From Castellaniella denitrificans (GTDB taxonomy: Bacteria > Pseudomonadota > Gammaproteobacteria > Burkholderiales > Burkholderiaceae_B): a stretch of 64,000 bases of DNA. The stretch is from positions 62,001-126,000 of the forward strand of contig NZ_JBHSEZ010000028.1 of the NCBI RefSeq assembly GCF_042653765.1, in the 5' to 3' direction. The translations under genes and the position numbers were made by a program. The notes under the pieces are model-generated. The model was not told the DNA's origin. It did no database searches and saw only the letters and a list, made by a program, of their open reading frames with translations. Below are positions 54,872 to 63,430 of this stretch, one piece after another (within the stretch, counting starts at the first letter, position 1; each line of letters opens with the position of its first letter).

Positions 54872-55885
54872 ATGGTTCAACATCACATGTCGAAAATTTC
54901 GATCAATCGGAATCCGCTGGGCATCGCGGCCGGCGCGCGCCCCGGTGTTCAACGGGATCCGGGCGGCCGCCCGGACGCGGCGGTCCCCGCGCCCGCCTAC
55001 GCGCCTTCGGCCGAGGACCTGCGGATCTTCATCCGGGTCGCCGCGCTGGGCAGCTTCACCCAGGCGGCCGAACAGCTCCGGCTGCCGCGCGCGACGGTGT
55101 CCACGGCCGTCCTGCGCCTGGAGAAGCGCCTGGGCGCGCGCCTGCTCCAGCGGACCACGCGGCGAGTCGGGCTGACCGGGGACGGGCAGGCCTTCCTGGA
55201 CCGGTGCGCGCACGTGCTGGACGACCTGGAGGATCTCGGCGGCTTCTTCCGGCGCCTCGACGGGCCGCTGGACGGCTGCCTGAGGGTCGGCATGCCCCTG
55301 GGCATGTCGGCGGGCCCGCTGATGGCCCGGCTGCCCGGCTTCCTGGCGCGCCATCCCGCCTTGCGGGTGGATGTCTCCAGCTCGGACCGGCGTTCCGACA
55401 TGATCGGCGAAGGGCTCGATTGCGTCGTCCGGATCGGCGCGGTGGTCGACGAGTCGCTCGCCTGCCGTCCCCTGGGCATGCTGCCCCTGGGCAATTTCGC
55501 CAGCCTGGACTACCTGCGCGCGCATGGCCGGCCCGGCGGCCCCGAGGATCTGGCGCGCCATTGGCTGGTGGACTATCGCCCCAATCCCTCGGACGGGCCG
55601 GCGGCGTTCGAATACCTGGACGCCGCCGGCCGTGTCGTCCGGATGCCGATGCGGTCCCGGGTCACCGTGGACAACAGCGCGGCCTACGAGACCGCCTGCC
55701 GGGCGGGCCTCGGGCTGATCCAGGCGCCGCTCTCCGGCGCCGCGCGCGCTCCGGACCTGGTCGGCGTCCTGCCGGATTGTCCGCCGCCCCCGATGCCGGT
55801 TAATCTCTTGTTTCCCCATCGCCGCCATCTGCCCCGGCGCGTGCGCGTCTTCGCGGATTGGGTGGCCGGCGTCCTGAATCCCTAG
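54872..55885 (+). CDS. LysR-family transcriptional regulator
   Basis: A 337-residue LysR protein with an unusually long N-terminal extension (about 45 residues) before the helix-turn-helix (DLRIFIRVAALGSFTQAAEQL then RATVSTAVLRLEKRLGARLLQRTTR, 49-100). The effector domain (GCLRVGMPLGMSAGPLMARLPGFL near 128) follows. The CrgA/AaeR-like ALGSFTQAAE-LPRATVS pattern is typical of regulators acting on SDRs and efflux genes. Starts at 54872 or 54887 are both possible. It diverges from the SDR gene, its likely target. Confidence 0.88.
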   Translation: MVQHHMSKISINRNPLGIAAGARPGVQRDPGGRPDAAVPAPAYAPSAEDLRIFIRVAALGSFTQAAEQLRLPRATVSTAVLRLEKRLGARLLQRTTRRVGLTGDGQAFLDRCAHVLDDLEDLGGFFRRLDGPLDGCLRVGMPLGMSAGPLMARLPGFLARHPALRVDVSSSDRRSDMIGEGLDCVVRIGAVVDESLACRPLGMLPLGNFASLDYLRAHGRPGGPEDLARHWLVDYRPNPSDGPAAFEYLDAAGRVVRMPMRSRVTVDNSAAYETACRAGLGLIQAPLSGAARAPDLVGVLPDCPPPPMPVNLLFPHRRHLPRRVRVFADWVAGVLNP

Positions 55886-55928
55886 GCGGCGGGCGTGGGG
55901 CTTCTTTCATTTCCAGGCGGACGGATCC

Positions 55929-56828
55929 ATGCAATTCACCACCATCGGCGCGGCCGTCGTCGACATCGTCGTATCCCGCGTCCGGCCCATGCTCGCCGCC
56001 AAGCAGGACGTGGAGCACATCGGCCTGTACGCGGGCGGCGGGGCGGTGAACGCCGCGCTGAACGTGGCCGCGCGCGGCGCCCACGTCACCGTCCACGCCT
56101 GCGTGGGCAGCGACCTGGAAGGCGACCTGCTGCGGGACATCCTCCGGCGCCACGGCATCCTGGCCGCCATCCCCGATCACGCGCTGCCCACGGGCAAGGC
56201 CGTGGTGATGGTGGACGAGACCGGCGCGGCGCGCGCCTATGCGCAGCGCGGCGCCAGCGCCTGGGTCGGGGAACAGGGCTTTCCCGGCCTGGAGACGGCG
56301 GACGTCGTCTACGTGACGGGCCTGTCCCTGGAATCCCAGGCCTGGCTGGAACATTCCCTGGCGCGCATGGCCGCGTCGCGCCATCGGCTGGTGGTGACGC
56401 CCGGCGCGCGGCAACTGGCCGATCCCCAGGCCCTGCTCGGCCTGTGGGAACGGGCCGACCTGCTGTGCGTCAATGCGCGCGAAGCCGCCCGGCTGTGCGG
56501 GGACGCGGCCCTGGACACCGACGCTCCCTCGCCGGACACGGCCCGCGACCTGGCGCGCCGGCTGGTGCGCCGGCCCGGCCAGTCCATCCTGGTGACGCTG
56601 GGGCAGGGCGGCGCCCTGTTCCATGACGGCGAACAGGGCCATTTCCATCCCGCGCGGACTGTCGTCCCGGTGTCCACCATCGGCGCGGGCGACGCCTTCG
56701 CCTCCGCCTTCGTCCATGCCTGGGCCGGCGGCGCCGCGCCGATGGACGCGCTCGCCGCCGCCGCCGACAGCGCCGCCCGGGTGATCCAGGTGATCCCGGC
56801 CAACCTGGCCGGCCTCCTGCGGGCCTGA
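55929..56828 (+). CDS. PfkB-family carbohydrate kinase
   Basis: A 299-residue ribokinase-fold kinase. The N-terminal GGGAVNAALNVAARGA near 37-52 is the PfkB signature 1, and STIGAGDAFASAFVHAW near 244-260 is signature 2 with the catalytic Asp251 and the anion hole GAGD. Substrates of relatives are ribose, adenosine, pseudouridine, fructose and tagatose; none can be chosen here, and no transporter or nucleosidase is adjacent. It stands alone between the LysR gene and the sulfur genes. Confidence 0.82.
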   Translation: MQFTTIGAAVVDIVVSRVRPMLAAKQDVEHIGLYAGGGAVNAALNVAARGAHVTVHACVGSDLEGDLLRDILRRHGILAAIPDHALPTGKAVVMVDETGAARAYAQRGASAWVGEQGFPGLETADVVYVTGLSLESQAWLEHSLARMAASRHRLVVTPGARQLADPQALLGLWERADLLCVNAREAARLCGDAALDTDAPSPDTARDLARRLVRRPGQSILVTLGQGGALFHDGEQGHFHPARTVVPVSTIGAGDAFASAFVHAWAGGAAPMDALAAAADSAARVIQVIPANLAGLLRA

Positions 56829-56860
56829 GGCACGGAGCGGTGCGGGCGGGCGGCCGGATC

Positions 56861-56920
56861 GTTCATATAACTTCAGATTTTAAAGGTATCGCTTGCCGTG
56901 CGATCGAATCTGGGAGAATG
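56861..56920 (+). promoter_or_regulatory. Candidate promoter of the rhodanese-YeeE operon
   Basis: An A+T-rich stretch, unusual for this window, lies 35-95 bp before the rhodanese start. An imperfect inverted repeat ATAACTT (56867-56873)/AAGGTAT (56883-56889) and a TTGCCG (56893) with AGAAT near 56915 could be an operator and -35/-10. No known sulfide-regulator site was recognised. Confidence 0.3.
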
Positions 56921-56954
56921 AACGGTCGCTTCCCTGTTTCCCAAAGGCATCGCC

Positions 56955-57893
56955 ATGAAATCCCTGTCCGCCCGCCTGGGCGCGCTCTTCCTCGCTTTCG
57001 GGGCCTCCTCGGCCGCCTGGGCGGCTCAGCCGCTGCTGACGCCGTCCGAACTGGACGCCGCCCGGCGGCAGCCGTCGGTGCGGGTCATCGACATCCGTCC
57101 GCCCGACGCCTACGCCGCCGGCCACATTCCCGGCGCGGTGTCGGCGCCTTACGCCCAGTGGCGCGGGCCGGCGAACAATCCCGGCCAGCTGCCGCCGCTG
57201 GACAGGCTGACGCAGCTGGTGCGCGGCCTGGGCGTCGACCGGGACACGCATGCGGTGGTGGTTTCGTCGGGGGCCGACGGCACCGACTTCGGCGCCTCGG
57301 CGCGGGTGTACTGGACCCTGAAATACCTGGGCCTGAAGGAACTGTCCGTCCTGAACGGCGGGTTGAAGGCCTGGGCCGACGCCGGCCTGCCGCAGGACCA
57401 GGCGGCGCCGTCGGTCGCCGCCACGGCCTTCGAGCCGAAGCTGGACGAATCCATCATCGCCACCACCGAGCAGGTGGCCGCCCAGGTCGGCAATTCGCAG
57501 GTCCGGCTGGTGGACGCCCGGCCGCTGGACTTCTACCTGGGCAAGGTCAAGGCGCCGACGGCGCAGGTGCCCGGCACGATCCAGGGCGCGGTCAACGTGG
57601 AGAACGGCCGCTGGTTCAAGCCCGGCACCTCGATCTTCGTCTCGGCCGACGAGGCCCGCAAGATTGCCGCCGAACTCCTGCCCGACCCGAAGTCGGAAAC
57701 GATCTCGTTCTGCAACACAGGCCATTGGGCGGCGACCGACTGGTTCGCGCTGTCCGAGATCGTCGGCCAGAAGAACGTGCGGCTGTATCCCGAGTCCATG
57801 GCCGAATGGTCGCAGGACCCGAACCGGCCGATGGAGCACGTCCCCGGCCGCGGCAGCCAGATCCTGGACAAGCTGAAGGGCGTCTTCGGCTGA
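56955..57893 (+). CDS. Periplasmic two-domain rhodanese (sulfurtransferase)
   Basis: A 312-residue exported protein with a signal peptide ending AWA near residue 24 and two rhodanese domains. The first (VIDIRPPDAYAAGHIPGAV near 47) has no catalytic Cys; SSGADG replaces the loop. The second has the active Cys near 252 in FCNTGHWAATDWF, a variant of the CRxGx loop seen in periplasmic rhodaneses linked to sulfur transporters. It moves sulfane sulfur between thiosulfate, persulfides and acceptors. AAAGG precedes the ATG. The YeeE/YedE gene follows 8 bp downstream. Confidence 0.88.
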   Translation: MKSLSARLGALFLAFGASSAAWAAQPLLTPSELDAARRQPSVRVIDIRPPDAYAAGHIPGAVSAPYAQWRGPANNPGQLPPLDRLTQLVRGLGVDRDTHAVVVSSGADGTDFGASARVYWTLKYLGLKELSVLNGGLKAWADAGLPQDQAAPSVAATAFEPKLDESIIATTEQVAAQVGNSQVRLVDARPLDFYLGKVKAPTAQVPGTIQGAVNVENGRWFKPGTSIFVSADEARKIAAELLPDPKSETISFCNTGHWAATDWFALSEIVGQKNVRLYPESMAEWSQDPNRPMEHVPGRGSQILDKLKGVFG

Positions 57894-57901
57894 GCTGACG
57901 C

Positions 57902-58981
57902 ATGAAACGGCTTCCCCTCGCGATCCTCATCGCCGCCTTCTGCGTCTTCCTCGCCTGGTCGGTGGCCTTGCGCCAGGCGCTGCTGTTCCTGGTCGGCATC
58001 GGCCTGGGGGCGGTGCTGGCGGGCGCGCGCTTCGGCTTCACCACCGGCTGGCGGCGGCTCATCGAGCAGCGCGACCCCTCCGGCGTGCTGGCGCAACTGG
58101 TGCTGCTGGCGGTCGCGGCGGCGGTATCCATGCCCCTGCTGGCGGCCTATCCCACCGACCTGGGCGCCGCGCTCGGGCCGCCCAGCGTCAGCCTGCTCGT
58201 CGGCGCCTTCGTGTTCGGCGCCTGCATGCAGGTGGCCGACGGCTGCGGCTCGGGCACCCTGTACAAGGCCGGCCTGGGCATTCCCCTGAACATGGCGATC
58301 CTGCCGCTGTTCGCCATCGGCAGTTTCCTGGGCTCGGCCACGCTGGACCGCTGGCTGGCCCTGGGGGCCTTGCCGCCCTACGGCCTGGTGGCGCATTTCG
58401 GCGCGCCCGCCGCACTGCTGCTGACGCTGGCGGGCCTGGCCCTGGTCGGTGTCGGCGTGGTGCGCTGGACCGGGCGCGCGGCGCCGCTGTGGAACCGCAA
58501 GCTGCTGTGGGGCGCCGTGCTGCTGGCGGTCCTGGCGGCGCTGAATCTGGTGATCGCCGGCCAGCCCTGGGGTATCGTTTACGGCTTCGGCCTGTGGGCG
58601 GCCAAGATCGCCGCGGCCGCGCACCTGTTCGATCCCTCGGCCAACGCCTTCTGGAGCGAACCGGTCAACGCCGCGACGCTGGCGCAGTCGGTCTTCCTGG
58701 ACGTGACCTCGATCACCAACATCGGCATCCTGGCGGGCGCCCTGTGGATCGCGGCGGGCAAGCCGGCCTCCGCCGCCAAGCCCATGAACGGGACGCAGTG
58801 GGCCGTGGGCCTGGCCGCGGGCCTGCTGCTGGGCTACAGCTCGCGGCTGGCCTTCGGCTGCAACATCGGCGCCATGGTCAGCGGGATCTCCACCGGCAGC
58901 CTGCACGGCTGGATCTGGGTGCCCATGGCCTTCCTGGGATCCCTGATCGGCGTGCGCGTGCGCCGCCGCTACGCTTTCTGA
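57902..58981 (+). CDS. YeeE/YedE (TsuA-like) sulfur transporter
   Basis: A 359-residue membrane protein with about nine hydrophobic segments, of the YeeE/YedE family whose characterised member TsuA imports thiosulfate through a relay of cysteines. The two family cysteine motifs are present: FGACMQVADGCGSGTLYKAG near 106-125 and RLAFGCNIGAMVSGIS near 313-328. The upstream rhodanese would supply or process the sulfur. Start ATG is 8 bp after the rhodanese stop. A 54-residue membrane protein follows at 12 bp. Confidence 0.88.
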   Translation: MKRLPLAILIAAFCVFLAWSVALRQALLFLVGIGLGAVLAGARFGFTTGWRRLIEQRDPSGVLAQLVLLAVAAAVSMPLLAAYPTDLGAALGPPSVSLLVGAFVFGACMQVADGCGSGTLYKAGLGIPLNMAILPLFAIGSFLGSATLDRWLALGALPPYGLVAHFGAPAALLLTLAGLALVGVGVVRWTGRAAPLWNRKLLWGAVLLAVLAALNLVIAGQPWGIVYGFGLWAAKIAAAAHLFDPSANAFWSEPVNAATLAQSVFLDVTSITNIGILAGALWIAAGKPASAAKPMNGTQWAVGLAAGLLLGYSSRLAFGCNIGAMVSGISTGSLHGWIWVPMAFLGSLIGVRVRRRYAF

Positions 58982-58993
58982 AGGAGCCGCCGC

Positions 58994-59158
58994 ATGAATT
59001 TCCGATTCCTGGCCGCCGCCTTCTGGATCGTGCTCGTGGGCTTCTTCGCCTGGGACTGGGTGCACAGCGCGCCGGTCAACGTGCGCGCCGAACCGCCGCT
59101 GATCGCGGCGGGCTCGGGCGTCGCACCCAGCGGCGGGCATTGCGCCTCGACGTTCTGA
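58994..59158 (+). CDS. Small membrane protein at the end of the rhodanese-YeeE operon
   Basis: A 54-codon gene with AAGGAG 7 bases before its ATG, overlapping the YeeE stop region. One transmembrane helix spans about 4-20 (RFLAAAFWIVLVGFFAWDW), then about 34 residues presumably outside, ending GGHCASTF with a single Cys50. The tight spacing and strong ribosome-binding site argue that it is real. Function unknown; the lone exposed cysteine invites a role as a sulfur-relay partner, but that is inference. Confidence 0.65.
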   Translation: MNFRFLAAAFWIVLVGFFAWDWVHSAPVNVRAEPPLIAAGSGVAPSGGHCASTF

Positions 59159-59210
59159 GTCCCGGCCGGCCTTTCCCGGATCGCGGGGGCGGCCGCGGCG
59201 CGTCCCGGGC

Positions 59211-60362
59211 CTACCGGGGGGCGCCCTGGCGCAGGCTGTCCAGGTAGCGGGCCTCGAACCGTTTCTTGGCCCAATGGAGCAGGCGCGAGCTGGGCAGCAT
59301 CCATGACCGGCGCGCGCCGCGGTAGACCAGCGTGCCCGTGTCCAGCGCGTCGATCACGCACAGGAGTTCCGGGCGCGGTCGTGCGCGCGGCGCGGCGCCC
59401 GACAGTTCGGCCAGCAGATTCCGCGCGGCCGCCGCGGCCTGCAATTCCGCCATGTGGGCCTGCTTGGGCAGCCAGTCGGGGCCCGGATAGCTGCCGGCGT
59501 CCCCGGCCACGTAGACGCGCCGTGTTTCCTGGACGCGGCAGTGGGCGTCGGCCTGGAAGAATCCGCCCGGCGACAGGGGCAGGCCGCTGGCCTCGGCCCA
59601 GTCCGGACCGGTCATGCCGGGCATGAACAGGATCATGTCGGCGGGGATCGGGCCGCCCGCCGTGGCCACGCCCTCGCGGGAGAAGGCCTGGGGCGGATGA
59701 CCCAGGGCGAGGCGGACGCCGCGCGCCCGCATCCCGGCGAGCAGGGCCGTGACGGCCCGTTCGCCCAGCCGCTGGCCCGGCCGTTCGCTGGCGTGGAAGA
59801 AGGTCAGTTCGAACCGTTCCCGGCATCCCCGCCGCCGCAGCCAGGTGTCGATCCCGAACAGCAGTTCGAACAAGGGACCGCCGCGCATGGCCGCCGGTTC
59901 CTGGGGATTGGCGCCGAAGCCGAAAGCCAGGCGGCCCCGGTCCATGGCCACCAGCCGCTCACGGATCGCCAGGACCGCCTCGGTGCCCGCGCATGGAATG
60001 TGGGCGTGCTCGATGCCCGGCAGCTTGCGGATGAAACGTCCGCCCGTGGCGATGATCAGGCCGTCGTTGGGGATCTCGCCCTGGTCGGTCAGTACGCGGC
60101 GTCCGCCGTCGGTCAGGCCCGTGGCGCGGGCCGCCAGGAATTCCACCCGGTGCCGGCGCAGGAAGCCTTCCAGGGGAATGCGCAGCGCGTCCGCGTCGCG
60201 CAGGCCCGTGGGAATCCAGATCAGGCTGGGCTGGTAGACGAATTTCGCCGCCGGGGCCGCCAGCGTGAGCCGGGCGCCCGGCGCCCGCCGGCGGATTTCG
60301 CGGATGGCTTTCAGGGCGGCGAATCCCGCGCCCAGGATGACGATATGGGCATCAGCCGGCAT
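59211..60362 (-). CDS. SQR/NDH-2-like FAD oxidoreductase lacking the SQR cysteines
   Basis: A 383-residue flavoprotein: FAD site VILGAGFAALKAI near 8-20, ATGG near 105, and a second FAD-contact segment VYVAGDAGS near 288. The C-terminal FEARYLDSLRQG is amphipathic, as in membrane-peripheral quinone reductases. It is related to sulfide:quinone oxidoreductase and lies 53 bp downstream of it. The positions of the two redox cysteines of SQR (GASCFGPAYEF and GVCVAIPP in the neighbour) are ANPQEPAAMRGG and VAGDAGSYPG here, so it cannot run the known sulfide reaction. It may reduce quinone from another donor. Confidence 0.7.
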   Translation of the reverse strand: MPADAHIVILGAGFAALKAIREIRRRAPGARLTLAAPAAKFVYQPSLIWIPTGLRDADALRIPLEGFLRRHRVEFLAARATGLTDGGRRVLTDQGEIPNDGLIIATGGRFIRKLPGIEHAHIPCAGTEAVLAIRERLVAMDRGRLAFGFGANPQEPAAMRGGPLFELLFGIDTWLRRRGCRERFELTFFHASERPGQRLGERAVTALLAGMRARGVRLALGHPPQAFSREGVATAGGPIPADMILFMPGMTGPDWAEASGLPLSPGGFFQADAHCRVQETRRVYVAGDAGSYPGPDWLPKQAHMAELQAAAAARNLLAELSGAAPRARPRPELLCVIDALDTGTLVYRGARRSWMLPSSRLLHWAKKRFEARYLDSLRQGAPR

Positions 60363-60415
60363 GACCGGGCCTCTCGGGCGATGGCGAGGACGGGGCCGGG
60401 CCCCGCCGCCGGCCG

Positions 60416-61690
60416 CTATTTTTCCAGGCGGATAACGCCGAGCGCCTTGAGCACGTATTTTTCATAGATCGGTTCCGAGGTTCCCTGTCGCATTTTGCGC
60501 ATGAAGTATTTTTCGAAGGCCACCTTGGCCAGGTGCACCCATTTCCCTTTCTTGAACCAGTTGACGTTGCGAGGGGGGATTTGCGGCAGGGCCACGAAGG
60601 CGGCGCCGGTATCGCCCATGTCCGCCAGGCAGATGGCGTTCCAGGTGCCCCGGGCCGTCGCCGGCGCACCCGCCAGATCCGCCGCGATGTTGTGGGCGAT
60701 GGCGCTGACCATGGTTTCGATCATGTAGCCGGTCTTGGGCGCTCCGGTGGGAACGGGCGTGGCTTCCACCGGCGGAATCGCCACGCAGACGCCGGCGGAA
60801 AAGATGTTGCGGTATTGCCTGCTGCGTTGGTGTTCGTCGACCAGGACGAAGCCGCGCGGGTTGCACAGACCGGGCACCGCGGCCACGGCGTCCACGCCCT
60901 TGAAGGCCGGCAGCATCATGGCCATCCTGAACGGCAGTTCGTGTTCCTTGCGGGGTTCGCCCTGGTCGTCGATCTCCGTGACGAACATCCTGCCGGCTTC
61001 CACCCGGGTCGTCCTCGCGTTGACGATCCATTGGATGTCCAGGTTGCGGAAATCGCTCTCGATCATGCCCTTGCTGTCGCCCACGCCGCCCAGGCCCATG
61101 TGGCCGACGTAGGGTTCGCTGGTCACGAAGGTCATGGGCACCTTGTTGCGTAGCTTGCGCCGGCGCAGATCGGCCGCGACGATGAAGGCGAATTCGTAGG
61201 CGGGGCCGAAGCAGCTCGCGCCCGGCATGGCGCCGATGACGATGGGCCCGGGGGCCTTCAGGAATTCCTGGTATTGCGTCCACCACTTTTCGGCATGGTC
61301 CACCGTGCAGATGGAATGCGTATGGCCGTCGATGGGACCGGCGCCGGGCACTTCGTCGAAGGCCAGCTTCGGACCCGTGGCGATGACCAGGTAGTCGTAT
61401 CCGAGCGCCGTGCCGCTTTCGAGCGTCAGCGTATTGTTGTCCGCGTCGATGCCCGCCACCCGTTCCGCGATGAAGTCGATGCCCTTTTTCCGCAGGAGCG
61501 GCGCGATTTCCATCGTGACCGCCCCGCGGGTGCGCCAGCCCACGGCGACCCACGGATTCGATGGAACGAACTGGAAATGGTCCGTCGCATTGACGACCGT
61601 GACCTTGTGCCCGGAGCCGAGCAGGTCCCGGATCTCGTAGGCGGCCGGCATGCCGCCGATGCCGGCTCCCATGATGACGATGTGTGCCAT
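60416..61690 (-). CDS. sqr: Sulfide:quinone oxidoreductase
   Basis: Oxidises sulfide to polysulfide or persulfide and passes electrons to quinone at the periplasmic membrane face. The 424-residue protein has FAD motif VIMGAGIGGMPAAYEI at 5-20, Cys128 in HSICTVDHA, Cys160 in GASCFGPAYEF and Cys302 in AGVCVAIPPVEATPV, which matches the three-cysteine pattern of true SQRs. GAGGAGACAACACC precedes the ATG. It is 27 bp downstream of tolC, in one leftward unit with the pump genes and the FAD paralogue. Confidence 0.9.
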   Translation of the reverse strand: MAHIVIMGAGIGGMPAAYEIRDLLGSGHKVTVVNATDHFQFVPSNPWVAVGWRTRGAVTMEIAPLLRKKGIDFIAERVAGIDADNNTLTLESGTALGYDYLVIATGPKLAFDEVPGAGPIDGHTHSICTVDHAEKWWTQYQEFLKAPGPIVIGAMPGASCFGPAYEFAFIVAADLRRRKLRNKVPMTFVTSEPYVGHMGLGGVGDSKGMIESDFRNLDIQWIVNARTTRVEAGRMFVTEIDDQGEPRKEHELPFRMAMMLPAFKGVDAVAAVPGLCNPRGFVLVDEHQRSRQYRNIFSAGVCVAIPPVEATPVPTGAPKTGYMIETMVSAIAHNIAADLAGAPATARGTWNAICLADMGDTGAAFVALPQIPPRNVNWFKKGKWVHLAKVAFEKYFMRKMRQGTSEPIYEKYVLKALGVIRLEK

Positions 61691-61717
61691 GGTGTTGTCT
61701 CCTCGTGTCGTGCTTTT

Positions 61718-63160
61718 TTATCTATTGGCCGTTTCAGGGCAGTGCGCGCCGCGCAGGACGCAGTTGGCCTCGGCCAGTTCATGCTGACCCAGGCCTCCGG
61801 CCAGCGCCCGCAGCTCCAGCCGGTCGATGACGAGATCCGCCAGGGCCTGATGGAGATCCAGTTCGGATTGGGCCAGGACCTGCTCGGCATCCAGCTGGTC
61901 CAGCAGGGTGCGGTCGCCCGCCTCGACGCCCAGCCGGGTCGCGTCGCGCCGCGCCTCGCTGGCCTGGCGCGCCTGGCGCAATGCGCGGATGCGGGCCGGC
62001 CCCGTATCCAGGCTCAGCCATGCGGCCTGGGTCCGCAGGTTCAGGCGCTGCTGCGTCGATGAAATCCGGAAGCGCGCGCCATCGCGTTCCGCCAGGGCCT
62101 CGCGGTACCGGGCGTCGCGCACGCCTCCCGTGTACAGGGGCACCCGCAATTCCAGGCCGACGGACCATTGCGTGGCCGAGTAGCCCGCGTCGCCGAATTG
62201 TCCGGCGCCGCTCAGGTGCGTGCGGCCCGCCGCGCCGACCAGGCTCAGCGTGGGCTGGGCGACGGCGCGCAGGCCCTCGGCATGTTCGGTGGCCATGGCC
62301 GCCGTCTCCAGCGCCTGGCGCAGTTCGGGACTGGTCTTGCCGACCCGGTCCAGCCAGGCCGACAGCGGCTGGTCCGGCCGGGCCGTGAGCGCGGGAGCGT
62401 CTTCCCGAAGCGGCGCCAGTCCCTTCGCGGGCAGGCCCGAAGCCTGGGTGAAGGCGGACCGGGCGAGTTCCAGTTGCGTGGCGGCCAGGTCCGTCTGGGT
62501 GTCGATCTGGCCCAGCCTGGCTTCGGCTTCATGCGTGTCGAGGATGGAAGCGTCCCCGGCCCGATAACGTGCCCGGGCCTGTTCCAGCAGCTGCTCCACG
62601 GCGCGTTTCTGGGATTGCATGACGTCGAGCCGCCGCATGCCCGTCAGGACGTCGAAATAGCGCCGGACGATGCGCAGCGCGGCCTGCTGTTCGGCGATGG
62701 ACCAGGCGGCCTCGGCCTGCATGGAGGCGTGGCGCAATTGCCGCGCCTGGGCATCGCGTCCCAGATCGATCAGGGGCTGGCGCAACTGGATGCCGTATTC
62801 CGACCGGGAACCGTTGCGGATCGACGTGTCGAAATCCGCCCCGTCCATGGCGCCGAGCCCGGCCGCCGAGAAGTGGGCCCCCCGGGTCTGGCTTTCCTGG
62901 GTCGCGCGCCCCACGGAAGCCTGGGCTTCCAGGGTGGGGCGCCAGAGGCCGTCCGCCTGGTCGGTGCGCGCCTGGCCCGCCAGCAGGCCCTGACGGGCCG
63001 CGGCGAGTTCCGGATCGTGCGCCTGCGCGGCCTGCCAGGCCTGGAGCAGGTCAGTCGCCTGGGCGCCAGGCGCGCAGGCGAGCGCCAGCGCGGCCGCCAG
63101 CGCGAGCGCGGCGGACCCCGGACGCCGCCGGCGCGGCGGCCTGTCGGCATGCGGCGCCAT
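61718..63160 (-). CDS. tolC: TolC-family outer-membrane efflux protein
   Basis: A 480-residue outer-membrane channel with a signal peptide (SAALALAAALALACAPGAQA near 15-34). The mature start DLLQAWQAAQAHDPELAAAR is typical of the TolC/type I secretion group. Two repeated OEP halves follow, with long coiled-coil helices (RARYRAGDASILDTHEAEA near 210 and RLGVEAGDRTLLDQLDAEQV near 410). ATG at 63160 was chosen because it opens the signal peptide; the frame continues upstream only through the inverted-repeat element. Downstream of an RND pump, it should be its exit duct. sqr follows 27 bp later. Confidence 0.88.
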   Translation of the reverse strand: MAPHADRPPRRRRPGSAALALAAALALACAPGAQATDLLQAWQAAQAHDPELAAARQGLLAGQARTDQADGLWRPTLEAQASVGRATQESQTRGAHFSAAGLGAMDGADFDTSIRNGSRSEYGIQLRQPLIDLGRDAQARQLRHASMQAEAAWSIAEQQAALRIVRRYFDVLTGMRRLDVMQSQKRAVEQLLEQARARYRAGDASILDTHEAEARLGQIDTQTDLAATQLELARSAFTQASGLPAKGLAPLREDAPALTARPDQPLSAWLDRVGKTSPELRQALETAAMATEHAEGLRAVAQPTLSLVGAAGRTHLSGAGQFGDAGYSATQWSVGLELRVPLYTGGVRDARYREALAERDGARFRISSTQQRLNLRTQAAWLSLDTGPARIRALRQARQASEARRDATRLGVEAGDRTLLDQLDAEQVLAQSELDLHQALADLVIDRLELRALAGGLGQHELAEANCVLRGAHCPETANR

Positions 63161-63162
63161 CC

Positions 63163-63430
63163 GGGCCTTGTTCACACTCACCAAGGGGATCGCGTTGAGC
63201 CTGAGTGCTGTCGAGCGCAAGGCGTCCACCGCAGCAAGACTCAATGTCTTGCGAGGATGGGCAACGCAGCGGGCGGCGGCGCTCAGGCCCAACCCTGCGG
63301 GAAGGCATGAAAAATCCGCCTGCCCTGCGTTGCCCGTCTTGCACGTATGGACATACGCGCTGCGCCAGGCGCCTTGTTCAGTCAAATTTTTCATGCCTTC
63401 GCGACCCCTTGGTGAGTGTGAACAAGGCCC
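63163..63430. repeat. 268-bp element with 26-bp perfect terminal inverted repeats
   Basis: The ends (63163-63188 and 63405-63430) are perfect inverted copies of 26 bases, starting GGGCCTTGTTCACACTCACC, and extend five more bases with one bulge. Nested inside are inverted pairs of 15 bases (63301-63315/63386-63400) and 14 bases (63256-63269/63325-63338, one mismatch), and two small hairpins (63234-63252, 63344-63357). The tip GCCTTGTTCA (63165-63174) recurs in direct orientation at 63371-63380. It exactly fills the gap between the DUF2892 gene stop and 3 bp before tolC. It looks like a MITE-type or dispersed structured repeat; no transposase is encoded. Confidence 0.8.
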
